64,000 nucleotides of DNA from Streptomyces naganishii JCM 4654 (GTDB lineage Bacteria; Actinomycetota; Actinomycetes; Streptomycetales; Streptomycetaceae). Each line of letters opens with the position of its first letter. Positions within the stretch are counted from its first letter, which is position 1. Location of the stretch: assembly GCF_014650575.1 (NCBI RefSeq), contig NZ_BMVF01000024.1:1-64000 (forward strand). Direction: 5' to 3'. Positions 15,918 to 24,046 of the stretch are shown piece by piece. The translations under genes were made by a program, and so were the position numbers. Under the pieces are notes generated by a model. It made no database searches. It was not told the DNA's origin and worked only from the letters and a program-made list of their open reading frames with translations.

Positions 15918-17332
15918 GCGGTACGAGCGGTACGCCGGCTGACCCCGCGCGGGGCGACGGGCGACCCCCGGCCCACCGCGCCGGCTCCGACGCCCCGGGG
16001 CGCCCCGCCTACCGGGTCTGGGCCGTGGCCGGGATGCCCGAGGTGGCGTACGGCGACGACCTGGCCAAGCTGATCGCCGCCGCGGAACCCGCACTGGCCG
16101 ACGGGGACGTGCTGCTCGTCACCTCCAAGATCGTGTCCAAGGCGGAGGGGCGCCTGGTCGAGGCCGCCGACCGGGAGGCCGCGATCGACGCCGAGACCGT
16201 GCGCGTGGTCGCCCGCCGCGGACCCCTGCGGATCGTGGAGAACCGGCAGGGCCTGGTCATGGCGGCCGCCGGGGTCGACGCCTCCAACACCCCCGCGGGC
16301 ACCGTCCTGTTGCTGCCCGAGGACCCCGACGCCTCCGCGCGGGCGATCCGCGACGGGCTGCGCGACATCCTCGGCGTCGACGTCGGGGTGCTCGTGACCG
16401 ACACCTTCGGGCGCCCCTGGCGCGCGGGCCTCACCGACGTCGCCATCGGCGCGGCCGGCCTGCGCGTCCTCGACGACCTGCGCGGCGGCACCGACGCGTA
16501 CGGCAACCCGCTCAGCGCGACCGTCGTCGCCACCGCCGACGAACTCGCCGCCGCCGGCGACCTGGTCAAGGGCAAGGCCGCCGGACTGCCCGTCGCCGTG
16601 GTGCGCGGACTGGCACACCTCACGCACGGGCACGGCGGGCGGGACGGACACGGCGAGGACGGCGAGGACGGCGGACAGGGCGCGCGTGCCCTGGTGCGTG
16701 ACGCGCGCGACGACATGTTCCGCCTCGGCACCTCCGAGGCCGTACGGGAGGCGGTGACCGGACGGCGTACCGTACGGTCCTTCACCGACGAGCCCGTCGA
16801 TCCCGGCTCGGTGCGGCGCGCGGTCGCCGCCGCGGTGACCGCTCCCGCGCCGCACCACACCACGCCCTGGCGGTTCGTCCTCCTGGAGTCGCCGGAGTCG
16901 CGCACCCGGCTGCTCGACGCGATGCGCGAGGCCTGGATCGCCGACCTGCGCCGGGACGGCAGGAGCGAGGAGTCGATCGCCAAGCGCGTCCGGCGCGGGG
17001 ACGTCCTGCGCAACGCCCCGTACCTGGCGGTCCCCTGCCTGGTCATGGACGGGTCGCACACCTACGGCGACGAGCGGCGCGACGCGGCCGAGCGCGAGAT
17101 GTTCGTGGTCGCCGCCGGCGCCGGGGTGCAGAACTTCCTGGTCGCGCTGGCGGGCGAGCGGCTCGGCTCGGCGTGGGTGTCCTCGACGATGTTCTGCCGT
17201 GACGTGGTGCGCGAGGTGCTCGGGCTGCCGCGGGACTGGGACCCCATGGGCGCGGTGGCGATCGGGCATCCCGCCGAACCGCCGAAGCCCCGGCCGGACC
17301 GGGACGCGGACGCGTTCATCGAGGTGCGGTGA
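15914..17332 (+). CDS. fbiB: Coenzyme F420-0:L-glutamate ligase with nitroreductase domain
   Basis: A 472-residue two-domain enzyme that adds the gamma-glutamate tail to F420. The N-terminal CofE ligase domain shows LLVTSKIVSKAEGRLV, ENRQGLVMAAAGVDASN and VLVTDTFGRPWRAGLTDVAIG. From about residue 275 a nitroreductase-like FMN domain begins (RRTVRSFTDEPVD, then MFVVAAGAGVQNFLVALAGERLGSAWVSS); in the actinobacterial enzyme this domain reduces dehydro-F420. A His/Gly/Asp-rich stretch near residue 238-255 (HGHGGRDGHGEDGEDGG) is an inserted linker. The GTG at 15914 overlaps the fbiA stop (GTGA) and is chosen over earlier in-frame starts inside fbiA. Confidence 0.95.
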   Translation: MSGTSGTPADPARGDGRPPAHRAGSDAPGRPAYRVWAVAGMPEVAYGDDLAKLIAAAEPALADGDVLLVTSKIVSKAEGRLVEAADREAAIDAETVRVVARRGPLRIVENRQGLVMAAAGVDASNTPAGTVLLLPEDPDASARAIRDGLRDILGVDVGVLVTDTFGRPWRAGLTDVAIGAAGLRVLDDLRGGTDAYGNPLSATVVATADELAAAGDLVKGKAAGLPVAVVRGLAHLTHGHGGRDGHGEDGEDGGQGARALVRDARDDMFRLGTSEAVREAVTGRRTVRSFTDEPVDPGSVRRAVAAAVTAPAPHHTTPWRFVLLESPESRTRLLDAMREAWIADLRRDGRSEESIAKRVRRGDVLRNAPYLAVPCLVMDGSHTYGDERRDAAEREMFVVAAGAGVQNFLVALAGERLGSAWVSSTMFCRDVVREVLGLPRDWDPMGAVAIGHPAEPPKPRPDRDADAFIEVR

Positions 17333-17341
17333 GAAGGCGCG

Positions 17342-17513
17342 GTGAGACGCGGGAGCGGTGAGCCGCCGGGCGCTGTGAGACGCGGGAGCGGTGAGCCGCC
17401 GGGCGCTGTGAGACGCGGGAGCGGTGAGCCGCCGGGCGCTGTGAGACGCGGGGGCGGTGAGCCGCCGGGTGTTGTGAGACGCGGGGGCGGGGAGCGGCCG
17501 GGTGTTGTGAGAT
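17342..17513. repeat. 33-bp tandem repeat, five copies plus a partial sixth
   Basis: Units begin GTGAGACGCGGG at 17342, 17375, 17408, 17441 and 17474, with a truncated sixth from 17507. Copies 1-3 are identical; copies 4 and 5 drift (A to G in the GGAGCGG segment, GGCGCT to GGTGTT). It begins 9 bases after the fbiB stop and may have grown from the similar end of fbiB (GTGCGGTGAGA). The period is a multiple of three and stop-free on the minus strand, but no known protein is encoded. Confidence 0.95.
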
Positions 17514-17631
17514 GAGCTGAGGTGGGCGTGCCCGGCGGGACGACCGCATAGGCTCTCCTGGGCCCTCGCTCTCCGGCCGCCCGCAACACCACCCACAAGC
17601 ACCCCCATCCGACACCCCCTGGAACCCCGCC

Positions 17632-18672
17632 GTGGCAGGACGCTTCGCACCGCGCCCCACCCGCACCACCGTGCGCGGTGGTCATGTCGCCGTGCCCGCG
17701 GCGCCCGCGGCACCCTCCGCACCCGCGGCACCCTCCGGGGCCGTCCCGCGCCAGGCGGTGCAGCCGGCCCGGGAGCGCATCTGGGCGCCGGACGGACCGC
17801 TGGACCTCGGCCTGGTGCTCGGTCCGCTGCGGCGCGGGCCGGGCGATCCGACGTTCCGCGCGATGCCCGACGGCTCGGTGTGGCGGGCCAGCCGCACTCC
17901 CCTGGGCCCCGGGACGCTACGGGTCTTCGCGCGCGGTGGGCAGGTGTGCGGCCAGGCGTGGGGGCCGGGGGCCGAGTGGCTGCTGGAGCGGCTGCCGGAG
18001 CTGCTCGGGGCCGCCGACGACCCGTCCGCGTTCGAGCCCCGGCACCGGCTGCTCGCGCTGACCCGGCACCGGCGGCCGGGGCTGCGGCTGACCCGGACCG
18101 GGCTGGTGCTGGAGTCGCTGATCCCGTCGATCCTCGAGCAGAAGGTGACGACGGCCGAGGCGTACGCCTCCTGGCGGGTGCTGGTGCGGAAGTACGGGGA
18201 GCCCGCGCCCGGACCGGCGCCCGGGCGGATGTGCGTCATGCCGGCGCCCCGGACGTGGGCGCTGATCCCCTCCTGGGAGTGGCACCGGGCCAACGTCGAC
18301 TACAAGCGGGCGTCGGCCGTCCTGCGCGCGGTGCGGGTCGCGGCGCGTCTCGAGGAGGCGGTGCGGATGCCTCCGGCGGCGGCGCGGGAGCGGCTGGAGC
18401 TGGTCTCCGGGATCGGGCCGTGGACGTCGGCGGAGACCGTGCAGCGCAGCCACGGCGCGGCGGACGCGGTGACGGTCGGGGACCTGCACCTGCCGGGGAT
18501 CGTGGGCTTCGCGCTGGCCGGGAACCGCGGCGCGGACGACGCGGAGATGCTGCGGCTGCTCGAGCCGTACGCGGGACAGCGGCACCGGGCCGTCCGGCTG
18601 ATCCTGCTGAGCGGGCGGGTACCGCCGAGGCGTGCCCCGCGGATGCCCAAGGGCGACATCGGACGGTTGTGA
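17632..18672 (+). CDS. DNA-3-methyladenine glycosylase 2 family protein (AlkA-like)
   Basis: A 346-residue HhH-GPD base-excision protein likely to remove alkylated purines. The helix-hairpin-helix LVSGIGPWTSAETVQ lies around residues 262-276, followed by the catalytic-Asp region AVTVGDLHLPGIVG. LESLIPSILEQKVTTAEAYASWRVLVRKYG is the helix before it, as in this family. The N-terminal 45 residues are Ala/Pro-rich with no clear fold. The start is GTG at 17632 with only a weak GGAA upstream; an internal start is possible. It follows the tandem repeat, pointing away from fbiB. Confidence 0.88.
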   Translation: MAGRFAPRPTRTTVRGGHVAVPAAPAAPSAPAAPSGAVPRQAVQPARERIWAPDGPLDLGLVLGPLRRGPGDPTFRAMPDGSVWRASRTPLGPGTLRVFARGGQVCGQAWGPGAEWLLERLPELLGAADDPSAFEPRHRLLALTRHRRPGLRLTRTGLVLESLIPSILEQKVTTAEAYASWRVLVRKYGEPAPGPAPGRMCVMPAPRTWALIPSWEWHRANVDYKRASAVLRAVRVAARLEEAVRMPPAAARERLELVSGIGPWTSAETVQRSHGAADAVTVGDLHLPGIVGFALAGNRGADDAEMLRLLEPYAGQRHRAVRLILLSGRVPPRRAPRMPKGDIGRL

Positions 18673-18788
18673 ACCGCGGCGAGGTGGGCCCCCTACGGCA
18701 CACCCCGCCCCACGGTCACCCGCCGACCGCTTACCGGCCACCAGCCCCGGACACCGGCCACCGGCTGCCCGCGACCGCCGCCGTCCGC

Positions 18789-19871
18789 CTACTGGTCGGA
18801 CGAGAAACGCACGGCCCCCGCCGGGATCCGGGCGTCGCACCACACCCGTACGCCTTCGCGCAGTTCGTTGTCCGCGCCCACCACCGCGCCGTCGCCGACG
18901 ACCGTGCCCGTGAGGACGGAGCGGGTGCCGATGCGGGCGCGGGTGCCGATGAGCGAGTCGGTGATGACGGCGCCGGGCTCGATGACCGCGCCGGGCAGGA
19001 TCGTGCTGCCGTCGACCCGCGCGCCCTCGGCGACGAACGCGCCCTCGCCCACCACGGTCCCCCCGGTCAGCTTGGCGTCGGGCGCGACCACGGCCGTGGG
19101 CAGGACCAGGCGGTCGCCGCAGCGGCCGGGCACGGCCGGGGACGGGGCGCGCCCCATGACCAGGTCGGCCGAGCCGCGGACGAAGGCGGCCGGGGTGCCG
19201 AGGTCCAGCCAGTAGGTGGAGTCCACCATGCCCTGGAGATGCGCGCCGGCGGACAGCAGGCCGGGGAAGGTCTCGCGCTCCACCGACACGGGGCGGCCGT
19301 GCGGGATCGTGTCGATGACCGAGCGGCGGAAGACGTACGCCCCCGCGTTGATCTGGTCGGTGACGATCTCCTCGGGGGTCTGCGGCTTCTCCAGGAAGGC
19401 GAGGACCCGCCCGGTCCCGTCCGTGGGGACGAGGCCGTACGCCCGGGGGTCGCTCACCTTGGTCAGGTGCAGGGAGACGTCCGCGCCCGTCGCCTCGTGC
19501 GTGCGCACCAGCGCCCTGATGTCCAGCCCGGTCAGGATGTCGCCGTTGAAGACCAGGACCGGCTCGTCGGGGCCGGAGTGCAGGCGCGAGGCGACGTTGC
19601 GGATGGCGCCGCCGGTGCCCAGGGGCTCCTCCTCGGTCACGTACTCGAGGTGGAGGCCGAGCGAGGAGCCGTCGCCGAAGTACGGTTCGAAGACCTCGGC
19701 CAGATAGGACGTGGCGAGCACGATGTGCTCGACGCCCGCGGCTCTCGCCCGCGCCAGCTGGTGCGTGAGGAACGGGACCCCCGCCGCCCGCACCATCGGC
19801 TTGGGGGTGTGCACCGTCAGAGGGCGCAGCCGGGTGCCCTTGCCGCCGACCAGGAGGATCGCTTCTGTCAC
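18789..19871 (-). CDS. Mannose-1-phosphate guanylyltransferase-like NDP-sugar pyrophosphorylase
   Basis: A 360-residue nucleotidyltransferase. The N-terminal Rossmann-like domain starts MTEAILLVGGKGTRLRPLTVHTPKPM, the NTP-binding loop, with VFNGDILTGLD as the metal site and EEPLGTGGAIRNV between. Residues from about 250 form a left-handed beta-helix of hexapeptide repeats (VVAPDAKLTGGTVVGEGAFV). It is the positional counterpart of Rv3264c, a GDP-mannose pyrophosphorylase, and manA/manB are nearby. GDP-mannose synthesis is therefore the likely role, although a dTDP- or UDP-sugar product cannot be excluded. Confidence 0.88.
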   Translation of the reverse strand: MTEAILLVGGKGTRLRPLTVHTPKPMVRAAGVPFLTHQLARARAAGVEHIVLATSYLAEVFEPYFGDGSSLGLHLEYVTEEEPLGTGGAIRNVASRLHSGPDEPVLVFNGDILTGLDIRALVRTHEATGADVSLHLTKVSDPRAYGLVPTDGTGRVLAFLEKPQTPEEIVTDQINAGAYVFRRSVIDTIPHGRPVSVERETFPGLLSAGAHLQGMVDSTYWLDLGTPAAFVRGSADLVMGRAPSPAVPGRCGDRLVLPTAVVAPDAKLTGGTVVGEGAFVAEGARVDGSTILPGAVIEPGAVITDSLIGTRARIGTRSVLTGTVVGDGAVVGADNELREGVRVWCDARIPAGAVRFSSDQ

Positions 19872-19983
19872 CTGTCGTCTCTGCTTCCTGCCGGGACCGG
19901 CCGAACTGTTCTTCGGCCGGCCAGTGTATGCAGACGGTTGTCCAGCTCTCCGACGCCATGGGTGCCGTTCGGTTTTCCGTCCG

Positions 19984-21480
19984 TCAGCGTCCCTGGTAGC
20001 GCGCCGCGGCCGAGCGGGCCGAGCCGAGCCTGCCGTAGAGCTGCTTGCCGGGGCAGTCGGTGGCGAAGCCGTCCCGGTGGCCGGAGATCACGTTCAGGCG
20101 TACGTTCTTTCCTTTTTGGTAGAGGTTGCCACCACCGGACTTCAGATATGTCTTTCCGCGCGGATTCATCCCGTAGAGGCCGAGCTTCCACGCGGTCAGG
20201 CGTGCGACGGCGGTGACGGCGGCCGCGGAGGGTTTGGTCCTGCTGTAGGTGCCGATCACGGCGATGCCGACGCTGTTGCTGTTGAAGCCCGTGGTGTGGG
20301 CGCCCAGCACGGCCTTCGCCACGCCGCCGGCGCGGCCCTCGTAGATGGTGCCGCACTTGTCGACGAGGAAGTTGTAGCCGATGTCCCGCCAGCCCATGCT
20401 CTCGACGTGGTAGCGGTAGATGCTGCGGATGACCGAGGGGGCCTGGGAGCAGCGGTAGTTGTTGCCGGAGGCGGTGTGGTGGACGAAGGCCGCCTTGACC
20501 TTCTTGGTGTAGACGAACCCGTGGGCGCGCAGCGACTCGTCCGCGCCCCAGCCGCGGCGGGTGACGATGCGGGGGCGGGGGCCGATGTGGGGCTGCGCGC
20601 GCTGGCGTTCCGTCAGTTCGTCGCCGCGCAGGGCGAGCAGTTCCCGCTCGGTGTCCTCGCGGTCGAGGGCGGGGATCTCGGTGGCGCCGAGCGGGGCGAG
20701 GCCGGCGTTGGCGGCGGAGGCGGCGGTCGCCTCCTCGCTGAGCTCGCCGGTGCGCGAGGGGTCGCCGGCGGGGCCCGCGGCGGGGGCGGCCGCACCGTCC
20801 GCCTGAAGTGCGCCGTCGAAGTCACCGGGCACGCCGGAACCACCCGAGTCATCGAGGACGCCGGAACCACCCGAGTCGCCGGGGTCCCCCGGGTCGACGA
20901 GTTCGAGGCGCAGCCCGGACGGCAGCGGGACGGGCGGGTCGCCGGCCGCGCCCCCGCCGTGGTCGCCGGTGTCCGCGCGGACGCGCACGTCGACGCCGTC
21001 GCAGTCGCCCACCCACAGGGGGGCGGTGGCGCCGCGCGGATGGCCCGTGGTGCGCTCGGCGGTGCCGGGGTCGGCGCCGTGGTCGGCGTTGTGGGTGTCG
21101 ACGTCCTGCCAGTCGGACCAGGCGCCGGTGTCGGTGGAGCGGGTGCGGACCTGGACGCTGCCGTGCAGTGGGGTGTCGGGGTTGTCCCAGACGACGCCGA
21201 CGAGCGAGAAGTGCCGTACGTCGGCGCGGTACAGGCCCTGTTCGGCCGCGCCGGAGGCACCCGGCGCGCGGTCGCGGGCGAGGGGGGCCAGGGGCAGGGA
21301 CCGGGTACTGCCGGGGACGGCCGGCGCCGCTGTCTCTGTCGCCGGTCCGGGCCGGGTCCGGGCGGCGGCCGAGGCCGCCGGCAGGCCCGGGGCGAGGATG
21401 AGCGCGGCCGCGCAGGTGACACCGATCGAGGACGCAAGGAATCCGTATCGACGCATGCCCCTGATCTTGGACATAGTCAT
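19984..21480 (-). CDS. Secreted peptidoglycan-recognition amidase (PGRP, zinc N-acetylmuramoyl-L-alanine amidase)
   Basis: A 498-residue exported protein. Signal peptide MRRYGFLASSIGVTCAAALILAPG ends near residue 40. A variable Pro/Gly/Asp-rich middle contains short Gly-Asp-Ser repeats near 200. The C-terminal PGRP/amidase domain runs from about 310. Zinc ligands are the His of FVHHTASGNN, the His of SGHRDGFATDCPG and the Cys of DCPG; IGYNFLVDKCGTIYEGRAGG is the family signature. It should cleave the stem peptide from muramic acid at the cell surface. The start is uncertain: 21480, 21474 or 21456 all lack a convincing Shine-Dalgarno sequence. Confidence 0.92.
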   Translation of the reverse strand: MTMSKIRGMRRYGFLASSIGVTCAAALILAPGLPAASAAARTRPGPATETAAPAVPGSTRSLPLAPLARDRAPGASGAAEQGLYRADVRHFSLVGVVWDNPDTPLHGSVQVRTRSTDTGAWSDWQDVDTHNADHGADPGTAERTTGHPRGATAPLWVGDCDGVDVRVRADTGDHGGGAAGDPPVPLPSGLRLELVDPGDPGDSGGSGVLDDSGGSGVPGDFDGALQADGAAAPAAGPAGDPSRTGELSEEATAASAANAGLAPLGATEIPALDREDTERELLALRGDELTERQRAQPHIGPRPRIVTRRGWGADESLRAHGFVYTKKVKAAFVHHTASGNNYRCSQAPSVIRSIYRYHVESMGWRDIGYNFLVDKCGTIYEGRAGGVAKAVLGAHTTGFNSNSVGIAVIGTYSRTKPSAAAVTAVARLTAWKLGLYGMNPRGKTYLKSGGGNLYQKGKNVRLNVISGHRDGFATDCPGKQLYGRLGSARSAAARYQGR

Positions 21481-21550
21481 ACATATCTGTCCATCGGGGA
21501 ACTGACGGAGCGTCTGCTGTCGCTGCGCCGAACCGGTGGTGCGCCCGGCG

Positions 21551-21556
21551 TACCCT
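21551..21556 (+). promoter_or_regulatory. -10 element for a leaderless TIGR03089 transcript
   Basis: TACCCT lies 7 bases before the GTG at 21564 with no Shine-Dalgarno sequence between, the geometry of a leaderless mRNA. No strong -35 is seen. Confidence 0.5.
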
Positions 21557-21563
21557 TGCGCGG

Positions 21564-22319
21564 GTGAACGCCACCGAACGCACCCCTGCCGACCTGCTGC
21601 GTTCCGCGCTCGCCGCGGACCCCGGACGCCCCCTGGTCACCTTCTACGACGACGCCACGGGCGAACGCGTCGAACTGTCCGTGGCCACCTTCGCCAATTG
21701 GGTGGCCAAGACCGCGAACCTCCTCCAGGGCGACCTCGCCGCCGGACCGGGCGACCGGGTCGCGCTGCTGCTGCCGGCGCACTGGCAGACGGCGGTGTGG
21801 CTGATGGCCTGCGCGTCGGTGGGCACGGTCGCGGACGTGGGCGGCAACCCCGCGGCGGCCGACGTCGTGGTCAGCGGTCCGGACACCGTGGAGGCCGCGC
21901 GGGCCTGCCGCGGGGAACGGGTCGCGATGGCGCTGCGGCCGCTGGGCGGGCGGTTCCCGCAGCCGCCGGAGGGCTTCGCCGACTACGCAGTCGAGGTGCC
22001 CGGCCAGGCAGACGTGTTCGCGCCGTTCGCCCCGGCGGAGCCGGAGGAGCCCGCGCTGATCGTGGCCGGGGCGGAGTACACGGCGGCCGAGGTCGTGGAG
22101 CGGGCGCGGCGCGACGCGCCGGGACTGGACCTGACGGGACCGGGTTCCCGGCTGCTGTCGGCGCTGCCGTACGACACCTGGGAGGGGCTCAGCGCGGGGC
22201 TCTACGCGCCGCTGGCCGCCGGCGGCTCGGTCGTGCTCTGCCGGAACCTGGACCGCCTCGGCGAGGAGGCCCTGGCCAAGCGGATCGAGAGCGAACGGGT
22301 CACGGCGACCGCCCGCTGA
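21564..22319 (+). CDS. TIGR03089 family protein (truncated AMP-binding-like)
   Basis: A 251-residue actinobacterial protein resembling only the N-terminal part of acyl-CoA synthetases: VTFYDDATGERVELSVATFANWVAKTANLLQ and GDRVALLLPAHWQTAVWLMACASVGTVADVGG. The ATP-binding P-loop and C-terminal adenylation domain are absent, so it cannot be a normal ligase. It lies beside LCP genes exactly as Rv3268 does in M. tuberculosis, suggesting a wall-related role. The GTG start at 21564 appears leaderless. Confidence 0.82.
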   Translation: MNATERTPADLLRSALAADPGRPLVTFYDDATGERVELSVATFANWVAKTANLLQGDLAAGPGDRVALLLPAHWQTAVWLMACASVGTVADVGGNPAAADVVVSGPDTVEAARACRGERVAMALRPLGGRFPQPPEGFADYAVEVPGQADVFAPFAPAEPEEPALIVAGAEYTAAEVVERARRDAPGLDLTGPGSRLLSALPYDTWEGLSAGLYAPLAAGGSVVLCRNLDRLGEEALAKRIESERVTATAR

Positions 22320-22466
22320 CGCCCGCCCCCACCCGCCCCGGTTGACCCGTTCGGCCCACCACCTGTCACCCCCGCCGCCCGGCCCGGGTCATGGTCGTAG
22401 GAGGAGGAGCACAGGAGCGGGCGCGCACGGCTCGTACGGCTCGTACGGCAGAGGGGTGGTCCTGAG

Positions 22467-23819
22467 GTGACCCGAAGCGCTGGGACGCCGGGGGAATCGT
22501 CCGGGGACCGTACCGCGAGCGTGGGGCCGGGGACGGGCGCGTCGGCCACCGGGGACGGGCTCGTACGGCGGCGGCGCGCCCGGCGGCTGCGGATCGCCGC
22601 CCTCGGCGCCTGTGTGCTGGTGCTGGGCGGCCTCGGCGCCGGGCTCGCCGCCTACGTCAAGCTCAGCGGCAACATCACCGCCGACGAGGCGGCCGCCGAG
22701 GAGCTCGGGCGGTACGAGAAGGAGCGGCCGACCGCGCTGGTCAAGGGCGCCCAGAACATCCTGCTGATCGGCTCGGACACCCGCTCCGGCCCCGGCAACG
22801 CGCGGTACGGGCACGACAACGGCACCGAGCGCTCGGACACCGTGATCCTGCTGCACCTGGCCGCCGACCGGCGCAGCGCGACCGCCGTGTCCCTGCCCCG
22901 CGACCTGATGGTGAACGTGCCGAGCTGCCGCAAACCGGACGGAAGCCGCACCGAGCCCACGTTCGCGATGTTCAACTACGCCTACGAGACGGGCGGCTCG
23001 GCCTGCCTGATCCGTACCGTCGAGAAGCTGACCGACATCCGGGTCGACCACCACGTCGTCGTCGACTTCACGGGCTTCAAGCGGATGGTGGACGCGGTCG
23101 ACGGCGTCGAGGTGTGCCTGAAGCAGCCGGTCACCGACAAGGACGCCGAACTGCGGCTGCCCGCGGGGCGGGTGACGCTCGACGGCGAGCAGGCCCTCGG
23201 CTACGTGCGGGCGCGCAAGTCGCTCGGCGACGGCAGCGACACCGACCGCATGGAGCGCCAGCAGCGCTTCCTCGGCGCGCTGGTGAACAAGGTGCGCGGC
23301 GAGGACGTCCTGCTGAACCCGGTGAAGCTGTACCCGGTCCTGGACGCGGCCACCTCCTCGCTCACCACCGACCCGGCGCTCGCGAGCCTGCGCGGCCTGT
23401 ACCAACTCGTGCGCGGGCTGAGGGAGATCCCCACCGACCGGGTGCGGTTCATGACGGTGCCGCGCGAGTCGTACGTCCACAACGTCAATCGCGACCAGCT
23501 CGTGGAGCCGGAGGCCGGAAAACTGTTCGCCAGGCTGCGCGCCGACCAGCCGGTGGAGGTCACGGGGGTAGTTCCGCGGGATCCGGGGGCAAACGGCTCC
23601 ATTCCGGGCGTCAATTCGCCTTCCGCGGGTTCGAACACCCCGCATTCCGCGCCGGATTCCCCTCCCGTACGGGATTCTTCTGCGCAGCCGTCCGGCTACG
23701 GTGAGTACGTTTTCGAGGCCGCGTTCGACGGCGGCACGCCGCTCGCCGGCCCGGTCCGGGCACCCTCTCCCACCCCGACGTTCCACGGGAACACCGCCGC
23801 CGACGACCCCTGCGGGTAA
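22467..23819 (+). CDS. LytR-CpsA-Psr (LCP) family protein 1
   Basis: LCP enzymes transfer lipid-linked glycopolymers onto peptidoglycan outside the membrane. This 450-residue type II membrane protein has a short cytoplasmic arm, one helix at about 35-57 (IAALGACVLVLGGLGAGLAAYV) and an LCP domain: NILLIGSDTRSG, SDTVILLHLAADRRSATAVSLPRDLMV, then VDGVEVCLKQPV and ALGYVRARKSLG. Conserved Asp and Arg residues that bind pyrophosphate are intact. The C-terminal 90 residues are Ser/Pro-rich and of lower GC than surroundings, and no LytR_C domain is seen. Start GTG at 22467. Confidence 0.92.
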   Translation: MTRSAGTPGESSGDRTASVGPGTGASATGDGLVRRRRARRLRIAALGACVLVLGGLGAGLAAYVKLSGNITADEAAAEELGRYEKERPTALVKGAQNILLIGSDTRSGPGNARYGHDNGTERSDTVILLHLAADRRSATAVSLPRDLMVNVPSCRKPDGSRTEPTFAMFNYAYETGGSACLIRTVEKLTDIRVDHHVVVDFTGFKRMVDAVDGVEVCLKQPVTDKDAELRLPAGRVTLDGEQALGYVRARKSLGDGSDTDRMERQQRFLGALVNKVRGEDVLLNPVKLYPVLDAATSSLTTDPALASLRGLYQLVRGLREIPTDRVRFMTVPRESYVHNVNRDQLVEPEAGKLFARLRADQPVEVTGVVPRDPGANGSIPGVNSPSAGSNTPHSAPDSPPVRDSSAQPSGYGEYVFEAAFDGGTPLAGPVRAPSPTPTFHGNTAADDPCG

Positions 23820-23882
23820 AGCCGCGGCCAAAGGCGAACTTTTGTCCAAGGAAATGGGCGGATTGCCCAGTTGTAGGGACGT

Positions 23883-23929
23883 GGAATTCGTCACCGGCGT
23901 CGCTCGATGCCGAACCGGCCGGATAGTGT
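23883..23929 (+). promoter_or_regulatory. Candidate promoter region of LCP gene 2
   Basis: Two weak signals lie in this stretch: a GGAAT-N16-TC pair (23883-23905), reminiscent of the SigE cell-envelope-stress consensus GGAAC-N16-TC, and a main-sigma-like -10 TAGTGT (23924-23929). Neither is decisive. Confidence 0.3.
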
Positions 23930-24046
23930 GAGCGATCCGGTGCATGCGGCCGCGAGGTCTTCCTGGGGTCGTGCACTGTGTGACCAGAACTGAGCGCCTT
24001 GTTGGGGGAGGGCGCCGCGTGGCCCCGACGGAGGATTCGGTAAACC

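Noticed and set aside
17342..17513. CRISPR array
   Set aside because: Units are contiguous with no unique spacers.
17316..17685. Minus-strand frames translating the 33-bp repeat into an 11-residue repeat protein
   Set aside because: No start signal, no conserved flanks, and the frame exists only because the period is a multiple of three.
23883..23905. SigE-dependent promoter for LCP gene 2
   Set aside because: Only GGAAT-N16-TC, one base off consensus and with no further match; kept only as a low-confidence candidate.
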